Assembly: GCA_050084515.1 (NCBI GenBank)
Contig: CM114273.1
Coordinates: 12,338,001-12,402,000, forward strand
Direction: 5' to 3'
Origin: Blasia pusilla
Taxonomy: Eukaryota; Marchantiophyta; Marchantiopsida; Blasiales
Length of the DNA stretch: 64,000 bases
In this document: positions 57,300 to 64,000 of the stretch, piece by piece
Position numbering within the stretch: position 1 is the stretch's first letter
Layout of the letters: each line of letters starts with the position of its first letter
Translations under genes and position numbers: made by a program
Notes under the pieces: model-generated
What the model saw: the letters and a program-made list of their open reading frames with translations, nothing else
Databases searched by the model: none
Told to the model about the DNA's origin: nothing

Positions 57300-59225
57300 C
57301 TTTAGGCTCTTATGAGCTTGTAGTTCATTGGCTATAGATAAACCTTCTTCAAATGTTCACCCTTTGGCTATTGGAGAGGTTTTATACTTCTTAGTTAGTC
57401 GATCTTTGTGCTTATAATTTCATTCGGACTTGAGCATCCACTTGGTTCCTCATCAATTCGAAATAGCCACGCCTTGTGGTTATGAGATTACAATTTGTGA
57501 CATACGCTCCACTCTTGATATTCATCCAAATATGGTAGCAATTCAAGTCGTTATGGCTAAGATATTCAATTCAATTTCTTGTGTGAAAATATTCAAGGAG
57601 TTATGCTCTACAGGAGGAAACCTAGTGAGTCTCCTTCCGTTTTTCCCCTCCTATTATTTATTCTTACCATGTTATTTTTTGAAAATAGAATATTCTCTAA
57701 TTAATATGCGGCATATGTCAAGGTGATCCTAGGGGTGCCCTCCTAAGCATTAGCCCAACCATGCCCATGTTAAACTCCTTTTAAAGTGGTTCCAACTTAT
57801 ACCCATTTTGTGGAGCAACTCTCCATCTTAAACCTTAAAGTCAAACCTAATAAATGTCAGGTATGGTCTCCTTCATACTTTTCCTCAACATTTACCATAC
57901 CTACTCCTAATTTTACCATCTGCATCGATGGGGTTCAGATTCTTGGTGTCCAATTCGCTTCATCATCTATGCCTCCAAGTTCTTGGGTAAGTTCCTTTTA
58001 AGAGATGTAGAATACCTTCATTTGTTACCTCATCTAAGGGATTCCCAAGTGGCTTACGGGATTCTATCCCAATATTTTTTATAATGTCCCTCCTATCTTC
58101 TTTGCACTTGTCCTTCCTCTTCAGAGTTCTTACATTGGTTGGCCTCTTTTAACATTTCTATCATCATAATTTTAAATCAACTTCTTCGTTTGGATATGGT
58201 GTCTAAGCTTCACAAAAATTTATCTTGCTTATTTTTTTGGAGGTGTGAGGCTTTCCTCCATAGTTGTGTTTGCATCAACAATATTTTTGGGGAGTTAGGC
58301 ATTGGTTGCCTCGATCATGATTTCAAGGCTTATCTAAGGAGATACACATATCTTGATGGAGCATGTAGTCAGTGTAGAGGAGTAAGATCTATTATTTCAA
58401 CAAGAATTGAGATCTGTCCAGACTCTTTTTCCAAGCATTAGACGACCAACTTTTAGTCAATTCATTACAGAAGGGCTAAATCGTCTTCAAAAGCTTATAT
58501 CCAAGAATTTGCACCAAATCAACTTTTCCACCGTTCGCTATGAGGCATCCTTTGACACTCATCAAGCTCGTTTGCATTTATGTACGTGTATAGGACAAGG
58601 ATATGGCTTACAACAAATCCTCTTATTCTTCCATTTTAATTTTCTCAAATTCTATTCTCAACAACTCTGCAGTTACGCCTTAGACTCCTCATTCTTCTCT
58701 TCTAGGTATATCAAATTATTCTTGTAGGGAGCACGTGGATGCAAAGGGTATCTACATTCTCTGATGGTATCCACATTGATTCTGCATATGGTGTACAATG
58801 AACAATGATCCATGTAGTGATCAGAAAGGAGGTAGCAACTCGATTTGAAAGATGTAATGTTGGGCACGAGCAACTTCATCTCCTACCCTATCTTCTACTA
58901 CACAAGCAACCTCTCGTCAAAGAGTTGATCTTATTTTTTCTTGAGATGGCTTTTGTCTATTGGGTGATGATATGGTCATCAATCCAATTTTTTCGGACGT
59001 TGTGTTGGGTTGCACATACAATAGGTTTTGCGGACAATGGAGCAACAAGAGTCAAGGATTTAGGTTATCTGGCGAGACATGCGAGGGGTGGATTTATTCC
59101 TTTTGCAATGGAAGTATTCGAGCACTTCCATGTGTCTTTTGGTACTTTTATGAAAAACATGTGCTCATCACTCTCTTGAAAATCATCACTTTGCACCTTT
59201 TGGTAGTTCTTCTCTATGCATAGTT
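57300..59225 (+). mobile_element. Non-LTR retrotransposon reverse-transcriptase ORF relic
   Basis: Broken plus-strand frames carry blocks in the order of a plant non-LTR ORF: LAIGEVLY-like text (about 57370), HLVPHQFEIATPCG (57437), DIHPNMVAIQV (57520), NSISCVKIFKEL (57575), NLKVKPNKCQVWSPS (57830), DGVQILGVQF (57927), then LGIGCLDHDF (58305), FSQFITEGLNRLQKLI (58455) and FIPFAMEVFEHFH (59095). The catalytic ADD-type block expected just before 57780 is lost. Many frameshifts and stops make it a dead copy. A piece of the same C-terminal block lies on the minus strand at 16340-16570. Confidence 0.75.
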
Positions 59226-59247
59226 ACTACTTACTTTTGGAAATGCA

Positions 59248-59673
59248 TCTTAGTGGCAATATAATGTGCACAAGCATTGGCATTGATATGTGATTGGGGG
59301 CTATTCACCTTGCTTTCCATCCACATCTAACAAACCACTAGTGTTTTTAATATATTAGAGAGTAGAGTAGAGTAGAGTATTAGTTTCAAACTATTGATAG
59401 TATAGCTCGATGAATCGGTTTATTACCATCATTTTTTTTAGTTCTCTTTAGCACTTACCATCTTAGTGGCAATACAATGTGCACAAGCATTGGCATTGAT
59501 ATGTGATTGGGGGCTATTCACCTTGCTTTCCATCCACATCTAACAAACCACTAGTGTTTTTAATATATTAGAGTAGAGTAGAGTATAGTATTAGTTTCAA
59601 ATTATTGATAGTATAGCTCGATGAATTGGTTTATTACCATCATTTTTTTTAGTTCTCTTTTGCACTTCTTGTC
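59248..59673. repeat. Tandem duplication, unit 213 bp, two copies
   Basis: 59248-59460 and 59461-59673 are nearly identical (TCTTAGTGGCAATAYAATGT at both starts). They differ at a few bases and by GAGTA-unit changes in the word TTAGAGTAGAGTAGAGTA. The low divergence points to a recent event next to the retrotransposon relic. Confidence 0.95.
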
Positions 59674-60060
59674 TCTTCCCTTCTTGGAATGTCTTGTCTT
59701 CTTAGTCCTTCATGGAGGTTTGTGTTCATAATAATATTTTTTTTTAATTCCTTTTGAAGTGTTTTAAAGTTTTACTCTTTTAATAGATTTATCACAATTT
59801 GTCACTCGAGATTCATCATAGACTAGAGTACTTCCCGTGATAATCTTGAAACTTTAAAAAAAAAAGTTTCAAGATCCTTTCACTTCTTCATTTAATTTAA
59901 TTCTCTCCCTTTGACTTAACTCCTCTTAAAAAGAAATATGTGAACACCATAAGAACCCTTAGAAAAACACAAGATGAAGTTTCCTCTAACCCATCCAAGA
60001 TGTTTGTGAAAAAAATGAATTATACTCTACTATTTTCCGAAAGTTTAAGGTACCCTAAAT
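59674..60060. other. AT-rich DNA before the fourth gene island
   Basis: A short inverted repeat, TTGAAACTTT and AAAGTTTCAAG, lies near 59845-59872. No gene. Confidence 0.5.
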
Positions 60061-60367
60061 TCGGAGTAACGGAGGTTTCCACCGTTACTCGTGGACTTCT
60101 CGCACCTTTCCATCCTTTTCACGGTTACCTCCGGCGGGGTGTGATTCGCATACCGTCTGTGCCGTGCACGCGCACCTCCAGCGGAGGTTGGCCACGTGTT
60201 CGCGGTTGATAGCTCCGGAAGGGGGTCCCAAGGACTGTGAAGGTGACCACACAGGCCGGTGTCGTTGCGCGAGAGGAGTAGCATGCATGCACACGAGTCG
60301 TGCTCACTTACGAGCATTCGTGGCAAACGAACAAACGAACAGATTTGAGACTTGACTACGTTCTTCG

Positions 60368-60495
60368 TTCCGAGCGAGCGTGATCTGTCACCTGCAACCA
60401 CGAGTTCTTCCGAGCGAGAGCCTGATCGGACACCTGCAACCACGAGTTCTTCCGAGCGAGAGCCTGATCTGTCACCTGCGACCACGAGTTGCAGG
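60368..60495. repeat. Minisatellite, three units of about 41 bp
   Basis: Units start TTCCGAGCGAG at 60368, 60408 and 60450 and contain CTGATCTGTCACCTGCAACC and CACGAGTT. Spacing is 40 and 42 bp. A related start, TTCCCGAGCGAGAG, follows near 60530. Minus-strand frame 60045-60641 owes its repeated ELVVAGDRSGSRSE to this array. Confidence 0.9.
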
Positions 60496-60942
60496 TCCGT
60501 GGCGAGCAGACCTTGAGACATGACAGTGTCTTCCCGAGCGAGAGTCATCGGTCGCCTGGACACAGGTGTTGAGATTTGCTCGCCCGAGCGATGTCCATCT
60601 CCCGCACAAGCTGACAGGCACGTCCCTCCGACAGGTCCCACCGCCTGCCACTACGGGTCGGGATGCCATTGCGCAGCCCGATGCACGCGTATGCTCCTTC
60701 CTGTCCCTCGAGCTGCATTCAGGAATCAGGAGTGGGGGAAGTCACACTGTCACAGGTGCGTAAGTAAGAAGTTCAGTACAGATTTGAGGGCGTTTTCTGA
60801 TCGGCCGAGAGAGAAGACGTCGCTGCCATGGTGTGAGTATTTGAGAGCCTCTAATGGTGAGACGGGCTGCCTGAGAAGACGTTACTCCTCCCAGGTTGTG
60901 AGAGCGGTGTGGCTGTCCACTGAGGATCGGGAGCTCCTGCTT
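60496..60942. other. GC-rich island DNA without a supported gene
   Basis: Overlapping frames on both strands (60520-61008 plus, 60045-60641 minus) lack motifs. Confidence 0.4.
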
Positions 60943-61019
60943 GAGTCGTCCGATCTTTCAACCGGACGACTCTTTCATTTCCGCGCCACGATGCATGCGC
61001 GGAAATGAAAGATCGGACG
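60943..61019. repeat. Cluster of three overlapping perfect inverted repeats
   Basis: Hairpin A: GAGTCGTCCG (60943-60952) pairs with CGGACGACTC (60963-60972). Hairpin B: CTTTCATTTCCGCGC (60972-60986) pairs with GCGCGGAAATGAAAG (60997-61011). Hairpin C: CGTCCGATCTTTC (60947-60959) pairs with GAAAGATCGGACG (61007-61019) and encloses the others. A plus B, or C around B, are alternative foldings, because A and C compete for 60947-60952. All arms are perfect. Confidence 0.95.
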
Positions 61020-63336
61020 TTAGGTGCGGGGCATACCCATGGAGGTTGGGTGTCGTCGGGAGAGATGCTGTGCAATCCAGTGGGGACTGAGGACTCTTCC
61101 TACAATTCTGCAGTGCGGGAATGACGACAGTGGTACTGTGGAGATTGATCCTCAGATACCGGTTTGCTTGTTGAGATTGCGAACCTGCGATTGTTTGCTC
61201 GTTTAGTAGTAGGGATGGCCCTGCATTGTGGCATTGATTGCCGGAGCGCTTCCTCGTGATTGCGAAGGCCAAGGGACTCAGGGAGAGTCTGACTGCTCAA
61301 GTCGGGGCATAAACCCGGAGGGCACCCGGCACCGTAGTTAATTAGAGTACCGTAGTGGCATAGAGCTCTGTGCTGCGAAAGGATTTGAAGAAAAAGACCG
61401 CATTAGACTAACATGGTCGCGAACTGACAGTGTCAGGTATCAGTTAGAAGATCAAAACTGACGTTCACTCTCACGGCGACGACCAACTCCAAATTTCACG
61501 GCGACGACCAATTGTCCTACGTGTGGTACACTTCGAAGCTTGACCAATTACAAGTATGGCCTACCTCCTAAACCCGTGAATGAATTTCATTGGGAATGGG
61601 AGAGCACGCCCATGGCTCTGTAGATGAAAGATTTCAACCACATGCGGGTCAGGTAGGAAGGATTTGGTGCGCCAGGAGCTGCTTCAATTATCTGAAGCGA
61701 AGGCTAATGTGCTTGCAATGGACAAATCCAAAGACGTATTTATTGGTTGTCAGGAATTCGGCGAATGCTTTCGGCGCTCGTTGATCGCGTGTGGCATTCA
61801 AGTCAGTCTCCTGTTCTGTCTACCGGGAGTAACAGCGGAAAGCGTGATTTAGGTGGCGGTAATTACTGGAGTTGAGAACATGTGGACGAGAGGACGAGGT
61901 CAAAATTGCTTAGTCTGGACCACAGGGGCCGGGTGACATGGTCCTCCATGATCTCCGTTTAGCCACAGACAGCGTGGAGAATACTGACAAGAAATAGTGT
62001 CTAAAGGTGGCTCTGCTATCGTCCGACAATCTCGCAGGCGAGGGTGTGACCTTTACCTCTGGGTGAGACTCTCCACAGTGACGCGTTTGTCCAGATCCAA
62101 TGTCGGACTCTGTTACATGCGAGGAACAGCAGATAGAGAGGCATGATCCGCGGGTCAAATCATGGAGAGTCAAGGAAGTGCTTGTTACGCTGAAGAGGTC
62201 TGAAGGGAAGGGGTTACTTGACCTTCCATCGCAAGAACTGCAATTAGTGGACAGATGGTGGCCATATTAACTCGAACTTAATCATGCACCATTTTCTATG
62301 GCGGAAGCAATAAAGACTATCATGCCACGATCTGATAGCCCACCAGTCGCCATCGAAGCACGAAGAATTACGTTGAGTCAGTGACAACCAACAGATGAAA
62401 CAGATTTGATCACGACATTTCTGACCGTAGCGCTTCGTTCAATCTAACTATCGTTACATGAGTGTCAAGTACAATTTACAGAAATCAAGAACAGCCGATA
62501 ATATTTACATGAAGTACAAACGACTACCGTACTTCAGTAACATGTTGCAATGTTAAAACACCTGTTCACATCCGCATGTACCGTCATCGCAATCGGGTAG
62601 GCGTTGAATATCCAGAACCAACTTCTGACGCATCCGAGCATTTTTTGTGTCTTGAAACCAGCCTGGGACACACTGAGAATTCGCAGGTATAAGGTCACAC
62701 GTCTGCAAATTCTACTAGCGAAATCCACCCTTCGACTGAAGACCTCGCTAACTGTATCTTCAGCTGCATTGAATGAGAGCCTAATGAAATAGGCAATGCT
62801 CTAAGGACAGCTACGAAGTCACGCTGTAAAAGACGTGATGTACCTCGCCAGCGTTCCCACAAGCCGGTTTCTCTGTTCCCAAGAGAGAAACAGATTTAAA
62901 AACTGAAGAAATCCGAAGGCGTGTAGAGGAAGAAACATCTAAGCTGCTAACCAGGTGCTACAAGAGACCAAGAAAAGAACGCGATGGGCCGTGGCACGGA
63001 ACGAAGCCGATGAGCTTATGCAACTATCATCACGAAGGATTCGAGGTTGGATCTTCCGACATTCTGAGGCTCGGTCCTAGGTATGATCCACTGCTATCCC
63101 TGCCGGCTGATGAAGGCCAAAGAAACAAGAATAAAGAAAGTGATCCAGCTGTTCACAAAGCAAGTAGCTGAATTCGCCTCTATCCAAATGTACAAGATCA
63201 GCTGCCAAGTGCTAGAATTGGTCCGCTGCTCAATCAGGCGTCGGGCCACTGCGCTTCTCAAAGGAAAAGCAACACGAAATAAGCGCTCATGGTGAGGCCT
63301 GACGTATCCACCGACATGTTACACCAGAAGAGACCT
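61020..63336. other. GC-rich island DNA without a supported gene
   Basis: Mixed-composition unique DNA. A plus-strand open stretch at about 62900-63170 runs some 90 codons (EEIRRRVEEETSKLL...) with no early Met. It could be an exon, but no convincing splice sites were found. Part should be the 3' flank of the minus-strand gene ending at 63337. Confidence 0.4.
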
Positions 63337-63690
63337 TCAGTAGCGCCACGGCAGCAACAACAACATGAGGAGCATGAGACCGAGCAACCCCCAGCTTGGA
63401 CCTTCCCCGTATCCGGTTGAAGGTTGATATCTGTAAACCACCCGCTTCGATTGCGCTTGTGAGTAGGAAGAATCAGAAGCCGTCGCGAAGATCGCCACAA
63501 CAATCACAACGGGAATCAACCACAGGAGTGCCAACATCTGCTGCGCAGCTTCCAGAAACCTCGGCAATACTTCAAACGTGAGTGGAGTGAACACCACGAA
63601 CACAACAGCTAACAGCACTCCGAGAGGCAGCAGCGGCGAAGGGTCCATTCCTTGAGTGTACCGCGCCATGATCCCAGATTTCCCCCGCAA
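63337..63690 (-). CDS. Small two-helix membrane protein, unrecognised
   Basis: An uninterrupted 117-codon minus-strand frame. In-frame Met codons occur at residues 1, 8 and 15; residue 8 (MARYTQGMDPSPL) or 15 may be the true start. Two hydrophobic segments stand out: LLPLGVLLAVVFVVFTPLTF with a second half MLALLWLIPVVIVVAIFA (residues about 18-68), and LLGLMLLMLLLLPW near the C-terminus (about 102-115). Between them is a polar linker (SSYSQAQSKRVVYRYQPSTG). The membrane topology is evident, but the function and family are not recognised. Base composition and the clean hydrophobic pattern favour a real gene. It lies in a GC-rich island with upstream DNA to the window edge. Confidence 0.6.
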   Translation of the reverse strand: MRGKSGIMARYTQGMDPSPLLPLGVLLAVVFVVFTPLTFEVLPRFLEAAQQMLALLWLIPVVIVVAIFATASDSSYSQAQSKRVVYRYQPSTGYGEGPSWGLLGLMLLMLLLLPWRY

Positions 63691-64000
63691 ACCTACGAGC
63701 CGCTCAAGCGCATCGACAGGGAGCCCTCACTGCTATACACACAGCGCGGCAGTGCAAACCGAGAGAGACCTGAAGCAATCGCACACTGGAACTGGGGTGC
63801 AGAAGCTCGACAGGCTAAAGCTAAGCCCACAGGATCGCTAGTGTAGACAGTCCAGCGGCACGCAGGAAACGGGTGCGTAGGAGCTTGACAGGGGGGATGG
63901 CTCGATCGTAAATGCTCGTGATCTCGCGAATCCGCAGCCTTTGTAGAGAGAGAGAGAGGGCGACACTGCGACAGAGTCCCTCGGCGCAGGTCGCACACAG
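63691..64000. other. Upstream flank of the small membrane-protein gene
   Basis: Probable 5' leader and promoter of the minus-strand gene. A short GA run lies at about 63943-63958. The 101-codon minus frame at 63693-63998 has no motif. Confidence 0.45.

Noticed and set aside
60045-60641. 198-codon minus-strand frame with a 14-residue repeat
   Set aside because: The repeat is the direct product of the minisatellite with spacing of 40-42 bp; composition is Ser/Arg-rich with no family match.
62900-63170. Plus-strand open stretch of about 90 codons rich in Lys, Arg and Glu
   Set aside because: No early Met, no convincing acceptor and no motif. Kept only as a note.
1-64000. tRNA, rRNA and snRNA genes
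   Set aside because: I looked for the GGTTCRANNCC box and other conserved cores on both strands by eye and found no convincing cloverleaf or rRNA segment.

Overview
The window is nuclear DNA of a land plant. It carries plastid-linked nuclear genes (a root-type ferredoxin-NADP reductase and the chloroplast import GTPase Toc34), a multi-pass membrane protein of a plant family, GT-AG introns, degenerate TTTAGGG repeats, and relics of Ty3/gypsy chromovirus, non-LTR, LTR, TIR and Helitron elements. The large intronless LRR-Roc-COR (ROCO) GTPase and the long acidic Toc34 tail make me favour a non-seed plant (moss, or possibly lycophyte or fern). That placement is inference.

Layout: four gene-bearing islands, visibly richer in G and C, sit in AT-rich repeat-filled DNA. 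Island 1 (about 9.7-16.1 kb): an intact 1442-residue ROCO GTPase on the minus strand. Island 2 (about 24.3-37.4 kb): two minus-strand genes, a nine-exon membrane protein (26283-30953) and root-type FNR (33103-35572), with a GC-rich upstream flank. Island 3 (about 49.9-55.6 kb): a complete seven-exon Toc34 on the plus strand (50390-53602). Island 4 (about 60.0-64 kb): a small two-helix membrane protein (63337-63690), a minisatellite and a cluster of overlapping perfect hairpins. Everything else is transposable-element debris.

Repeat landscape: a chromovirus relic (about 2.73-4.93 kb); a non-LTR reverse-transcriptase relic (about 57.3-59.2 kb) with a minus-strand fragment of the same type near 16.4 kb; four solo LTRs (19337-19977, 22492-23222, 39568-40219, 42566-43173), each bounded by TG...CA and by a matching 4-bp flank, with no internal region in the window; five copies of a TIR element in two subfamilies (ends near 1-272, 799-1288, 21040-21441, 41510-41813, 45609-45918); three short Helitron-like elements (6002-6216, 23948-24136, 37481-37645); a satellite-like array of about 350-bp units (18.40-19.34 kb) broken by one solo LTR; and several local duplications.

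The genes do not form a pathway or cluster. FNR and Toc34 both serve plastids, but they are about 15 kb apart on opposite strands. The best leads are the ROCO protein with its unrecognised C-terminal third, the solo-LTR family with 4-bp target duplications, and two hairpin loci (32139-32186 and 60943-61019) in the unique islands.
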